Part shown: piece after piece, positions 26,928 through 38,301 of the stretch
Layout: every line of letters begins with the position of its first letter
Position numbering within the stretch: the stretch's first letter is position 1
Notes under the pieces: generated by a model
The model's database searches: none
What the model saw: the letters and a program-made list of their open reading frames with translations, nothing else
Told to the model about the DNA's origin: nothing
Program-made: the position numbers and the translations under genes
Assembly: GCA_000611775.1 (NCBI GenBank)
Contig: KK106983.1
Location: forward strand, 1,204,575 to 1,268,574
DNA: 64,000 nucleotides
DNA from: Umbilicaria muhlenbergii
Taxonomy: Eukaryota > Ascomycota > Lecanoromycetes > Umbilicariales > Umbilicariaceae
Direction: 5' to 3'

Positions 26928-27671
26928 ATGCCTCTGACCATGTCAGTTTCGCCGGTAACGCTTGTGGTTGAGCCTCTGAGCGCCAAAGCCTTTGCGTCTT
27001 TCGGCCATGTCATTGAGGACCCTGAGCAGGCCTCCATACATGGGGAGTGCGTCTGTGCGGAACCGGTACCAGCAAATCAGGGGACTGCGCTCAAATATGT
27101 GGACATCTCACCAATCGAACAACTCTACAAGGCCGCACCCAGTCAACGCAAAGCTAGAGCGGTCATGAACATGTTCCTCTGTTCACCTCGCCAACTACGG
27201 TCCGTTCAGGGGCGTGGAAGGGGCAAGGAAGGCGACGACATCACGTCAGTCGCCGGCTCTAAATCCAAATCCACCTCGGGCCTCTTTGATCTAACCTTGA
27301 TGGAGCGACACCCGTACACGACTCAGTCATTTATTCCTATTGGTTTGGCTTCCGGCGACGCAGAGACTGCTTATCTTGTCGTCGTGGCTCCTGCGCTTCC
27401 AACAGGGCAACACGGCGGGGGTATGCCTGACGTTTCTGGTCTTAGGGCCTTCTATGCTCGAGGCTCACAGGCGGTAACTTACAGTGTTGCCACATGGCAC
27501 GCGCCAATGATCGTGATTGGTGCGAACCCCATTAGTTTTGTCGTTACTCAGTATTCGAACGGCGTGGCTGAGGAGGATTGTGAGGAGATCAAATTGGTTG
27601 CTACTGAGCGAAGTGCAATCACCATTGCCGTACCATCAGTAAGCAGTATGTTTAGAGGCTCAAAGCTGTAG
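26928..27671 (+). CDS. DAL3: Ureidoglycolate lyase
   Basis: Intronless gene of 247 aa. The enzyme releases urea from ureidoglycolate to give glyoxylate, the last allantoin-specific step of purine catabolism. The sequence matches the ureidoglycolate lyase fold family: the N-terminal VEPLSAKAFASFGHVIEDP, the family block MERHPYTTQSFIPIG near residue 126, and YSVATWHAPMIVIG near residue 185, equivalent to the TWHHP segment that carries a catalytic-site His in relatives. The C-terminal VTQYSNGVAEEDCEEI is also typical. An inserted Gly/Lys/Ser-rich loop (about 90-118) is longer than in bacterial enzymes. The gene is intact although the AT-rich transposon block starts about 50 bp after its stop. 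Other allantoin genes are not adjacent. Confidence 0.92.
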   Translation: MPLTMSVSPVTLVVEPLSAKAFASFGHVIEDPEQASIHGECVCAEPVPANQGTALKYVDISPIEQLYKAAPSQRKARAVMNMFLCSPRQLRSVQGRGRGKEGDDITSVAGSKSKSTSGLFDLTLMERHPYTTQSFIPIGLASGDAETAYLVVVAPALPTGQHGGGMPDVSGLRAFYARGSQAVTYSVATWHAPMIVIGANPISFVVTQYSNGVAEEDCEEIKLVATERSAITIAVPSVSSMFRGSKL

Positions 27672-27872
27672 GATTTGAACCTTTGAGATAATATGCTCAC
27701 CCTCTCTACATTCTGCAAAGAAAACGTACTTATCTTATTAACTTGTCTTCACTCACTAATAGTGAAATGTTTTTCTTTTTGTACTAATAGTACAGTTATC
27801 TTAGCATGAGATTTAAATAAACTAATTTAACATATTAGACACTAAATTTATAATTAATTTATATATATTTTT
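27672..27872. other. Boundary between genic DNA and the AT-rich block
   Basis: Composition changes from balanced to strongly AT-rich within about 100 bp after the ureidoglycolate lyase stop. The first part must hold that gene's 3' untranslated region. The rest has no recognisable feature apart from AT-rich runs adjoining the LINE tail. Confidence 0.5.
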
Positions 27873-28068
27873 ATTTTTTATTTCTTCATTAAGTGTATGC
27901 AGTTTAAGATTATGACACTGACTAATAACTTAGTAATACATTTATGAGAGAAAAACTCTCTGATTAGCTTATTTTGTCAATTTTTTTGACAGCTGTTATT
28001 AATGTCAGAATTGCATAATTTTAAATATTTCTTTTAATATCTTTTTAATCTTCTTCTTGATTTTCATC
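27873..28068 (-). mobile_element. LINE 3'-end fragment (5'-truncated copy)
   Basis: About 195 bp closely matching 47768-47966, the 3' end of the reversed LINE described below. Both start with TTTCTTCATTAAGTGTATGC after a T-rich run and continue through TGTCAGAATTGCA. The T-rich run on the plus strand corresponds to an A-rich 3' tail, as expected of a LINE integrated on the minus strand. The copy lacks all coding parts, consistent with 5' truncation at insertion. Confidence 0.65.
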
Positions 28069-28133
28069 CTTAATGTAAGTGTACTACCGTGAGGTAATAT
28101 CTTAACTAAGGAATTATGAAGTTATGTGACAAT

Positions 28134-28340
28134 TGTTATGACATGATCAACTGACACTGATGAATATTGAACTACCTGATGTTAAATTAAATTGAGACTA
28201 GTGTGTCTTGACACTTTGACATTTATGTCATGACTGCACTCACAAGACTGCTTTCTTCTTTGTACTTTTTTAAATTCAAATAACTCACCTCTTGCAACAG
28301 TTTTAGGCCTGCTTATGAAGTGAAATAATTAACTGTAACA
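28134..28340 (+). repeat. 5' LTR of Gypsy fossil 1
   Basis: 207 bp, TGTTA...TAACA ends, the same length as the partner LTR at 35268-35474. The flanking target duplication ACAAT precedes it. Confidence 0.93.
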
Positions 28341-31300
28341 TTAGAAAAGTACCTACACTCTTTTCAACCTCTGAAGGTGACAGAATATCAGCTGAGATAA
28401 ACATGTGTGTTGATGAGAAAATTCTTCCTCAACATCATTAAATGTCTCAATTCATAATCTACTGAGTGATTAAAAGGTTTCTAGAACATCTTAAATTCAT
28501 TAATTAATTATCAACAATCAATTCTCAAGTCCTGTGAGAAGTAAGCAATGAACAATCAGAAAGTACTCTGTCACAGTGACAGATAACTGTGAGAAGCAGT
28601 TACAATAAACAGAAAATCTTACAACATGTAAGTGCTCTCAAAGACTTATTTGTAAGCACAGACAACTGCAGTAAAGGCAGTTGAAAGAGCAAGGTTCTGA
28701 ACTGAATAATCTCAGCATTAAAAGTAGGTGTCTGAAGCACTGAAGAAATCATAATTAAATCACATTAAGAGAAAGAAACCTCTTCTTAATCTGAAAGATT
28801 ATTCTTGACTGAAGGACAGTCAGATGATCATGAGAGATCAGAAACAGTAAACATCATGAAGATGAACTCTTAAGATGAAGTGACCTCTGAAAACTTATAA
28901 TGATGAGCAGCACATGATTCAGAGAACATCTGTCATCTAATGTTGAAGATGCTAAATCAGAAAGATTCATACAAGGCACAGATACAGGATCTAAAAGAAC
29001 AGAATAATCAGAAAAACTCTCAGATAAAAAAGTTAACAACTGAGAAATAAGAATTGAAACAGAATGTGTTGAAGTTAACCTGATGACTTAACAATTCTGA
29101 AGCAGAGCGGTCAAGAGAAGGCACATTTAAATTGAACATGAGTAATGCAATAAAGAAGTGTTCAGTGAAGTTTTCAGATTCATTAATTCTGAATGATGAT
29201 TTTAAGCTCACATTTCAGGTATGAGATGATCAGATGAAGAGCAAGTTATTAATTAATGATGATTGATTCAATCAGTCAGATCAAGATGAAGCTGAACATG
29301 TCAGAGTGACTTACATCAAGATGTGAGTTAACAGCAAGGTCACTGAACACCTTTATTCATGACTGAAGGCTCAGTCAGGAAGAGAGATTTATGTTGAGGA
29401 GATTATTTAATATCTGAAGAACATCTTCAAGAATTTAAATCATCACTTGAAGGCATGAGAGCAGCTGAAGAAGTTTAAGATGTCTTATCTTGAGAATTTT
29501 AACATGTTTCAGTCAAAGTTTCTATGACTGATGAACTCAGTGAAGATGTCAACAGATCAGTGAAAAGAGAAAATTCATAACAAGTTATATAACTCACTTC
29601 AAGTTCAAATGAAAATTTATGTCACTGATGAGAACATGTCATTTGATGCTTACTGTAAGAAGGCTCAACAGTTCATGAGAGGTCTTGTTAAAATAGATGA
29701 AAAAATCAAGGAATAAAAAAATCAGCAGAAGCTGCAAAGGAAGCAGTCAGCTTTTAAATTTAAAAAGAAGATAATCATCACAATCACTGCTGTTGCATGA
29801 GAAGTAATTAAGTTAATGTTAATTAACATAACTTGTTACATCTGTAATAAGAAAGAACATCTGATGAGGGATTATTCTGATAAGTTAAAGAAAGCTGAGG
29901 CAAAGGCTGTAGACTTTGATCATTCAGATTCAGAAAACAAGTTACTTTAAGTGAAGTCTTCACCTTAAAGTCAACAGAAGGAGCAAAGATAAGCAAGATG
30001 AAAATGTTAAACATTTTAAAAAAGTCATCATTAACTTAAGATTGTTAACTTGCAGTCAACAGCTTAATCATAAGAGTAGCAGCTCTGCTAAACATCAGTG
30101 TTGCTGAGAAGACTTTCATTCACAAAAAGCACTTTAAATTTGTGAAAAAGCACCTGCAGTTATACATCAGGACAGCACAGAGGTCAATTTTTTTAACAGA
30201 ATATAATAATTGAAATGCTGAAATGATCTTCAGAGCATTTACAGCAAATTTAGTGATTAATGAAAGATGAATCTTTACTCACTTCTTATTTTATGACATC
30301 AGCAGGTATAATGTTCTGATTGAGAAGAAATGATTTAAGAAGATTAAGATATTGATTGATTACTTTAATCAAAAGCTGATTTGAACTGAGGAAGCTCAAT
30401 ATCAGGCAAGTAAGAACTTAATGATATCAAGATGAAAATTATAATTATCAGAAGTCAAATCAGAACATCAGACAGATGCTGAATAATGTAATAATCTGCA
30501 TGAGGCAGCAATACTGACTCAGATCTTAAGAAGAGCAGAAAGAAATGAAATCATAATAATATTTAATAAAGCTGATTCTGAGGATACTGAACATTCAACA
30601 AGATTAAATGAGTGAAAGAAAAGATTTATTAAACTGCTTAAAAAGTCAGTCCTGCAGCTACAAGCACAATCAAAGACATGAAGAGTTTAACAGCAGATCA
30701 ACATTAATGAGATGAAAAAACAACTGAATAAAAAAAAAGATTCAATGAATCATATGAGTAATTCAATGAACAAAGGTCAAAGTTCATTAAATGTAAAAAA
30801 ATTAAAGAATCATAAACCTCCTCTTTATTAAAGAGTGAATATTATACTTCTGAAAGCAGAAAACTTCCTATGCAATGTTAAAAAAAAAGAGATGATTATT
30901 AATGTCATTAACATTCATGAGGTTAATCATTTAATAAAAAACTGAAGAAACTCTTGTCTGCTGCTGCAGAATGAAATGAAGCTGAATTAAAGAATAAAGA
31001 AAAAATTACCTCATCAGTATTAGAAGTTTGTGAAGGTTTTCAGCAAGATGACATCAGATCAGCTGTCTTTACATAAGGAAAAAGTGAATCATGATATCAT
31101 CTTAAAAGATGAGAACAACCTGACCTCAAGTCTCTTATACAGCATGTCACTGAAGCAGTTGAAGTTAATCAAGGCTTACTTTGAAGATCATCTGAAAAAG
31201 AATTTCATAATCTTTAATGATGCTTCTTATATGTCATCAGTTCTCTTTGCAAAGAAACCTGAAAAGAGGTGATGTTTTTGTGTTGACTACTAAAAACTTA

Positions 31301-32205
31301 ATATAATCATTAAGAAGAATAAGTACTTCTTGTCTTTAATTGAAGAGACCTTAGCATGATTGATTAAAGCAAAGATTTTTATTAAGCTGAATGTTAAGCA
31401 GGTATTCTACTGAATACAGATGAAAAAGTTTGTCAAGAATTTAATCACCTTTCAAATAAGGTATGAATTCTACAAATATAAGATCTTATCTTTCAGTCTT
31501 TGCAACAGACTCATCTTCTTTCAGAGGTATATTAATAATGTTTTATTTAATTATCTGAATGATTTCTGCACAACTTATGTGAATGATATTTTAATCTACT
31601 CAGAGAATTCATTGAAACATGACACTCAAGTTAAAAAGATACTTCAACACCTTAAGAAAGCAGGCCTACAAGTGAACATAAAAAAAAATGAGTTCAACAT
31701 TCAATTTATTAAGTTTCTGAGCTTCATCATCAGCACTGAAGATATTATAATGAACTCAGACAAAGTTTCTGTCATTAAGAATTAACTGTTATTGAAATTA
31801 ATTAAGAAAATTCAATTCTTCCTGAGATTCTGCAACTTTTATCATTACTCATTGAAAAAATGAGGTCAAGTTGTATGCTTGTTGACAAAGTTGATCACAA
31901 AAGGGGCCTGACACCTCTTAGAAGAGCTGAAAATTTAAGCTTTTGAGAAGGCAAAAGAGTTGATGCTATCAGATGTTATCTGAGCTCATTACTCACCTTA
32001 TTTGAAAACTCAAATGAAGACAGATGTCAGCAGTGAAGTTGTTACAGAAGTGCTCACTCAGCAACAGAAAGATGATAAGTGAAAACCTGTAATTTACTTC
32101 TCAAAGACAATGTCACCTGAGGAAATGTGATATGAGATTCATGACAGAGAGATGTTAACAGTTGTTAAAGCTCTTCAAGAATGACATGACATGTTATTAC
32201 ATTCA

Positions 32206-33319
32206 CAACTTGGCAGCCTGCTCAAAAATAAAGTTTTAGTTAATAGTACTTTATGCGCTCAGAGCACTCTCTGAGCAGTAAATGAGCTCATACAAATCTT
32301 ACACTTTAAATAACTATTATACCTTCATGAATAATAAGAAACTTTTTATTGAAAAGTTTTAAATCTCTTTATTCTGTACACTTTACAAACTAAAGATTTC
32401 TTCATAAGTTTTAATTTGCAATAGTTATGAATTAAAAAACTTTGAACTAATTATAAATATATTAGCATATTAAATAACTATTGCGCTTTTATACTTATGA
32501 TATAACTTTCAATTTATAAGTTGTAGAGAATAAGCTGTTTAAGAGTTTTCTTATACAAAGTTTCTTTTTATGTGTTATTGTTGTTGAGTTATTCAAAAAG
32601 TCATTAAAAGTCTATTTATTAATATTGTGATTTTCATCACTGAAAGTTTAAAATCAATGTAACTTTTTAACAACAACAGTTATAAAAAAACTTTAAATTA
32701 TAAAACTGTTTAATAGCTTCTTCTCTACAACTTATAAACTGAAAGTTATATCATAAGTATAAAAGCGCAATAGTTATTCAAAGTATGTGACTTTTTTTAA
32801 AAGATTTCTCGCTATTGAAAACTTGAATTAAATATAACTTAACAACAACAGCAGTTATAAAGAAACTTTTAATTTAACATTAATAAAGAATACTATTTTT
32901 TATAATTTATGCATTGAAAGTTTCATCATATCTGTTGAGGTGCAAAAGTTATTAAAGTGTGTAAATTTTTAAGAGGCGAAAATCTTGAAGTTCTTTAAAT
33001 AGTCAGAACTCAACACTTATACAGTGCTTTCAGACTCAACAAATCATGATTTTTTATTGCAGAAAAGTGAATTTTAGCAAAAGTTTACTTATTATAAATT
33101 TTACTGTTATTATAACACTGTGTGTGTACTTGTTTAAACAATTGTTTTAATAATTGTTTTTTTATCACAAAATTTTGATGTTCTGCTCAAGATTTAAGGT
33201 TGAGCTCAAAGCGCTCAGAGGGTGCTAAGAGCGGCTGTTAGTTGAGACATGAGATCAGAAGCTCAGAGCGCTCAAAGTGTTAAAAATTAACTCAGAGTTA
33301 ACTTGTTAAATTGCTGATG
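32206..33319 (+). repeat. 1,114-bp hairpin-rich repeat, copy 1
   Basis: First of three copies of identical length, here in the opposite orientation to the other two and inside the RNase H region of Gypsy fossil 1. One end starts CAACTTGGCAGCC; the other ends TTGCTGATG. It encodes nothing. Two 57-bp arms (32473-32529 and 32722-32778) are inverted copies with one mismatch, bounded by AATAACTATTGC, and looser pairing continues to the centre. A second, weaker palindromic module lies at about 32310-32435. Each end also carries GCTCAGAG/CTCTGAGC palindromes. The class is unknown: imperfect inverted ends argue for a DNA-type or foldback element, but no target duplication was found. Confidence 0.85.
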
Positions 33320-35267
33320 TAAGTTTACAAGCAGCCTCTTTTGTTGCAATTACAGATCATCATGCTTTAAAGTACTTTATCATCAAGTGATTACTTAATT
33401 TACAGCAAGCTAGATGAGCTGATATTGTGACAGACTACAACTTCAAGATTACTTATCACTCAAGAACAGTCAACATCATTGTTGATGCCTTGATAAGAAA
33501 ACATGATGAGTTGATCACTCAGAAAGAAAAGGACATCACTGCATGAACATAATTATTTCTGAATTCTAATTGCATAATAGCTGCAATAGGTGAGGGTTCA
33601 ATGAATGTTGAAAGTGATTCATCAAATGAGACTGAACAGGTGAAAAATTCTTATCAGCTGATGAATCAGATTCTGCAAGTCAATCACTCTCACAAATCAT
33701 TGAATCAGTACTGTCAAATGACAAGAAAAGAGGAACAGAGCTGAAAGCTTTAAGATAATCTTCTTACATGATTTAAGAAGCTCATGATGCTGAATGTTGA
33801 CACTTTGCAGACTCATTTAATTAATGAAGCTCATTCAACATCAGTGATGATGCACTCAAGCAAGATTAAGACAGCAAAGCTGTTGTCAGTTCAGTATTAC
33901 TGATCAGGTTTGTCAAATGACTGTTCAGTTTTTGTTTTAAACTGTTGAACATGCTGTTGAATGCATGTATCCTGAGATAAGACCTCAGGTCTACTTCACT
34001 TTTTATCAATTGAAGATAAGTGCTGACAGCATGTTTCATTCAACTTTAAATTCTTCTCATGAGACAAGAAAGGCTTTGACAACATATTTATTATTGTTGA
34101 TTACTTTAAAAAAAGGGCCTTCTCACTGTCATGTCAGAAGACAGTTATAACAGCTTAAGTTGCACAATTGTATTATGAGTACATCTGAAGAATCTATGAA
34201 ACATCTGAGACAGCAACATTGAACTGAGGGTCTCAGTTCATCTCAGCATTCATGAATGAACTCTGCAAGCTTGTGAGGGTAAAGCAAAAGCTTTCAACAG
34301 CATATCACTCACAGACAGATGAAAGCACTGAGGTATTAAATCAGTACATTAATCAACAGCTTCACCTCTTCATGAATCACTTTCAAAACAACTGATCAGA
34401 CCTTTTATTAATAATGAATTTCACTCAAGTGGTTCTCACTCATGAGTTCACAGGCATGTCACTTTATGAGTTGAAGTTGAGACAGACCTCTCATTTACAC
34501 TTTCATTGAAAAAAGTGAATGCAATCCTTAAACACTGTAAGGGAGCAACTGACAAGAGAAGAAGCTCAGACCTTTATTATCAAAGCTCATGACACAATTA
34601 AATGAGCAAAGGAAAACCTGAAACAGGCTTAAAATAAGATGACAAATCAAGCAAATAAACACTGAAGGGAATTAAACTTCTTCATCAGAGACTGAGTTTA
34701 TGTTACTTGAAAAAGTTGAATCACTGAAAGACTTAGCTTAAAGTTGAATCATTAAGCGGCAGGCTCTTACTGAATTCTCAGCATGAAAGATCACTTCTAT
34801 GTTTTAAAGTTATTTGAACACATGAAGATGAACAACATCTTTCATGCTGATCATTTAAGGAAAGTGATGAATAATTTAATGCTAAATTAAATTCAGGACC
34901 TGAAGCTGCTGACTGAAGTTAATGATCAGCTTAAGTACACAATGAAAAAAATTTTAACAAGCTGAATCTGCAACAACATCCTGCAATATCAAGTGACTTG
35001 AGAGGGATATGATTCAGACTCAGAATGATATGATACTGTTGACTTTATAGAGTCACCTTAAAAGGTAAAGAATTATCATGATGCTTATCTGAACAGAGCA
35101 GAGCCACTGAGGAGGTTATAAGTTTAATTAAATGCTTACAAGTCAAGTGAAGAGCTGAATCTGATGAATGAAGACAACATGATAATCAATAAAGAATCTG
35201 AGAGGCAGTCAAGATGAAAAGTTTAAAATGAAAACTGAGGACAGTCCTTCTGTCTGAAGAGGAGTGA

Positions 35268-35474
35268 TGTTATGACATGATCAATTAACACTGACAGATA
35301 TTGAACTACCTGATGTTAAATTAAATTGAGATTAGTGTGTCTTGACATCTTGACATTTATATCATGACTGCACTCACAAGACTGCTTCCTTCTTTGTACT
35401 TTTTTAAGTTCAAATAGTTCACCTCTTGCAACAGTTTTAAGTCTGCTTATGAAGTGAAATAACTAGCTGTAACA
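35268..35474 (+). repeat. 3' LTR of Gypsy fossil 1
   Basis: 207-bp partner of the LTR at 28134-28340, followed by the target duplication ACAAT. A purine-rich stretch (GAAGAGGAGTGA) just before it is a plausible polypurine tract. Confidence 0.93.
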
Positions 35475-35479
35475 ACAAT

Positions 35480-36904
35480 AATGACTTAAGCTTATAGTTG
35501 ATGATTTACAATAGTATGATATTGCTAGTAGGTAGAGAATTATTATTAAAAAAGAAAGTGAGATATGCTTTAACCTCATAATATATCTCTTCTGAAGTTA
35601 GTCTGCTTGAGGAAGATCTCATGAAGCAGTCACCTCAGTGAAACTGCTTTCACAAGATGTTCATTGCTAAATCACATCTTCATGAGATGTCATCAATGAT
35701 GTTAACTTCTTTAATCACTTTCATGAAGTGCTGAGAATAATGTTTATTGACTGAACTCCCTCATGAGGTTAATTCATTAATAAAAGTTACCTTCACAAGA
35801 CTGCTTTATTGTTAAGTATAATCTTTCTTATTTTAAATTAGCACTTGATGAGTTTTGTACATCAGATGCTTACATTGCTCCTCTTTTTTAAAAGCTCATA
35901 CTCTCATGAGTATGATGATATTCACAGTTGCAAGCTTTCACTGAGAAGCACTTCATAATGCATCAGTAATAATAAAAAAAACAATCCTGTAAGTCAGAAA
36001 AAAAAATTAAAATCATAAAAAAAACATGTTGCAGAGCTCATTAAAACTCAGTGAGAAAAAAAGTCTCCCTTCACAAGATGTTTATGAAGTTATGATTGAT
36101 TTATACACTGACTCAGTGTTCATGATGATTATTGCTTATTTGTGAGCCTGTTCAGCTGTTCATGAGGTCATTTGAATTCACTTTGTTAAACATTATGAAT
36201 GACTTCATGTGAATCATAAGGTCAGAGTTTTCACTGTCAGTAATCTTCACAACTTCAATCTTCTCATCTTTCATTAAATAAGTTCATGATAATGATTCTT
36301 GTGATGCACTCTTGTGATATTTGTTCTCATGATGCTTGTCTTCATGATGCTTGCCTTCATGATGCTTGCTTTCATGATGCTTACCTTCATGATGCTTTTT
36401 TATTAACAGTGATACAGCTCATTATGTTTTACATTAATCATACAATTAATGCTCTCAGGCAAATCATTTACAATTTTCATTTATTTCCTTCATTTGTGTG
36501 AACTGATGATGAAGCCTCATGCAATTATATTTTTCATGAAGTTATTTTTCACAGAGAGGCTCAGCTCTGTGATTATATCATCTCACAACAACTCATTTAA
36601 CTCACTGATCATGAACAAGATCATGAGGTGATCTGTAAGTGACTTTTATAATCACTTTTCATGAGAATGCTTCATGACTGATCTTTATAATAATAATCAT
36701 AAAGACTGAGGACATTCTTCTTCAGACTTGTGAATCATGTGTTGCTGTCATTATGAGTTGTGATTTCAATCATTTTAAGGGTTGTTTTCTCTTCCCTCAT
36801 GTCATAAAGTGCATGAAGTGCTTTCAGCACACTGACAAGACCTGCATCTTCTCATGTATGACTTTATGATACATTTTCATGAAGTGCTTTAACTAATCAT
36901 GTTG
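35480..36904. other. Older AT-rich sequence between the two Gypsy insertions
   Basis: Non-coding AT-rich DNA dominated by TCATGA and CATGAAG words. Before the second Gypsy element inserted at 36910, this stretch was continuous with 44009 onward, as shown by the shared TAGCT duplication. It is therefore probably the far part of the reversed Gypsy fragment at 44009-45835 or its flank. No gene is supported. Confidence 0.5.
36325..36399 (+). repeat. 15-bp tandem repeat
   Basis: Five consecutive units of about 15 bp, consensus CTTCATGATGCTTGC, with a few substitutions. One frame through it reads as repeated HDACL, but it lies in non-coding transposon-derived DNA. Confidence 0.8.
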
Positions 36905-36909
36905 TAGCT

Positions 36910-37254
36910 TGTTATGACTTAGTCAGGACAGTACTTAGAAGTACATGTTTACAATGAACAGCTGATACTGATTGAAGTGATTAAGGTGAGTGAGGGCTTA
37001 AACACCTCAATCACCTCAATCAGGGTGATCAAGCTGTTCAGAGTGATCAAGAGTTCAATCATCATGATCATCTTAATCACATGAGTCTCCTAGAGTTTAT
37101 ATAATCACAGGTAGATTCATAGTTAAAAGCTCATACTCAACTCATGTATTAAAGGCAATTTACTAATTCTATCTTTTAAGTTCTATTCAATCATGATATC
37201 AATAGTTCAGTGAATAATAATATTACTTCAGTCATTATGACATCACCTGTTATA
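36910..37254 (+). repeat. 5' LTR of Gypsy fossil 2
   Basis: 345 bp, starting TGTTATGACTT, preceded by the target duplication TAGCT. It contains repeated TCAATCACC and GTGATCAAG words shared with its partner. Confidence 0.9.
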
Positions 37255-37597
37255 CTTTGAGCATCAACTTATGAGGTATCAGTCATGCAATAAACTGACT
37301 CACTGATCTCATGATGTTCAAATCCTCTGATAGAGAAGAATCAGTCACTGAATGCTTTTTTGATAAAATAATTTAAATCAAGATCCTGTTATCAGATAAG
37401 TTTCTCAGTGAGAGAAGATTGTTAAACTTATTCTTCACTCAACTTGACATGTATCTGCAGTTCAACAAGTCTCTATTCATATCAGAATCAAAGAAAGTGT
37501 TGTTCATCTTTTCATTCTTGAGGTCAGATGCTTTGAACTGATTTAAACTTATTCTTCAAGATTACCTTGACAACAAAAGCAAAGATCAGGATGACTT

Positions 37598-38301
37598 TAC
37601 GCTGCATCATGAGTTGAGTTTGAGTTGGGTTTTGACTATTGTGACCCAACCCAGACTGGGTTGGGTTTTTTTTGGGTTGGGTCACACTGGGTTGGGTTTT
37701 TTTGGGTTTGGGTTGGGTTTTTCACTGGGTAACCCAGTTCAAGTTCACGTATATGACTCATCCAAACAGCTTTCAAAGCAGCTTCCAAAACGGCTTCCAA
37801 AACAGCAACAGCTTCAACGACAGCCTCAAAAAAAGGCTTTCAAAACAGCCTCAAAAAACGGCTTTCAAAACGGCTTTCAAAACAGCTTCAACGACAGCCT
37901 CAAAAAAAGGCTTTCAAAACAGCCTCAAAAAACGGCTTTCAAAACGGCTTTCAAAACAGCTTCAACGACAGCCTCAAAAAAAGGCTTTCAAAACAGCCTC
38001 AAAAAACGGCTTTCAAAACGGCTTTCAAAACAGCTTCCAAAATGGCTTTGATGACGGCCTCAAAAAATGACCTTGAAAATAACTTGAGAAGGCACCTTTT
38101 GAACTGACGTTTTTGACTACCATAAAGACTACCATAACTATTTGTATGTACTGGGTTAACTCAGAATTTTCTGGGTTTGGGTTAAATGGGTTGGGTTTTT
38201 TCTGGGTTGGGTTTTGACATGTATAACCCACCCCAAAACCCAACCCAAACTCAACCCAAACCCAAACCCACTGGGTAAAACCCAACCCATGGTGCAGCGT
38301 A
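37598..38301. mobile_element. hAT-type MITE with 8-bp target duplication
   Basis: 704-bp non-autonomous element inside the gag region of Gypsy fossil 2. The 8-bp target duplication GATGACTT is exact at 37590-37597 and 38302-38309. The inverted ends match over 21 bp with three differences (TACGCTGCAYCATGRGTTGR), and GGGTTGGGTTTT words are repeated just inside both. An 8-bp duplication is typical of the hAT superfamily. The middle is a tandem array. Frames of 132 and 145 codons cross it but read as repeated Lys/Gln/Phe/Ala and are by-products of the array. CpG, CC and GG are frequent, unlike the surrounding host element, so it arrived after, or escaped, the mutation process that altered its host. 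Confidence 0.88.
37812..38033 (+). repeat. 74-bp tandem array inside the MITE
   Basis: Three near-perfect 74-bp units starting at 37812, 37886 and 37960, each beginning CTTCAACGACAGCCTC. Each is itself built from shorter GGCTTTCAAAAC words. The period is not a multiple of three, which argues against a conserved coding role. Confidence 0.9.

Larger units (their letters stand above)
28134..35474 (+). mobile_element. LTR/Gypsy retrotransposon fossil 1
   Basis: An LTR element of the Gypsy (Metaviridae-type) group, 7,341 bp, flanked by the 5-bp target duplication ACAAT (28129-28133 and 35475-35479). The LTRs begin TGTTATGAC and end TGTAACA. In order it holds traces of a gag region with a CCHC knuckle (about 29830), reverse transcriptase (about 31030-31790), RNase H (about 31950-33480, interrupted by the 1,114-bp repeat) and integrase (about 33700-34650). 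It is thoroughly broken, with dozens of lesions. The two LTRs differ at about 8 percent of positions, essentially all transitions, so divergence overstates age if a C-to-T process acted on it. Confidence 0.9.

Noticed and set aside
32206-33319. Helitron identity for the 1,114-bp repeat
   Set aside because: Neither end has the TC start or CTRR end in any copy, and the ends are not set between A and T.
36286-36501. 71-codon frame with repeated HDACL
   Set aside because: Produced by the 15-bp tandem repeat in transposon-derived DNA; no independent support.
37614-38070. Open frames of 145 and 132 codons rich in Lys, Gln, Phe and Ala
   Set aside because: They cross the MITE's inverted ends and its 74-bp tandem array, whose period is not a multiple of three. 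They are by-products of the repeat.
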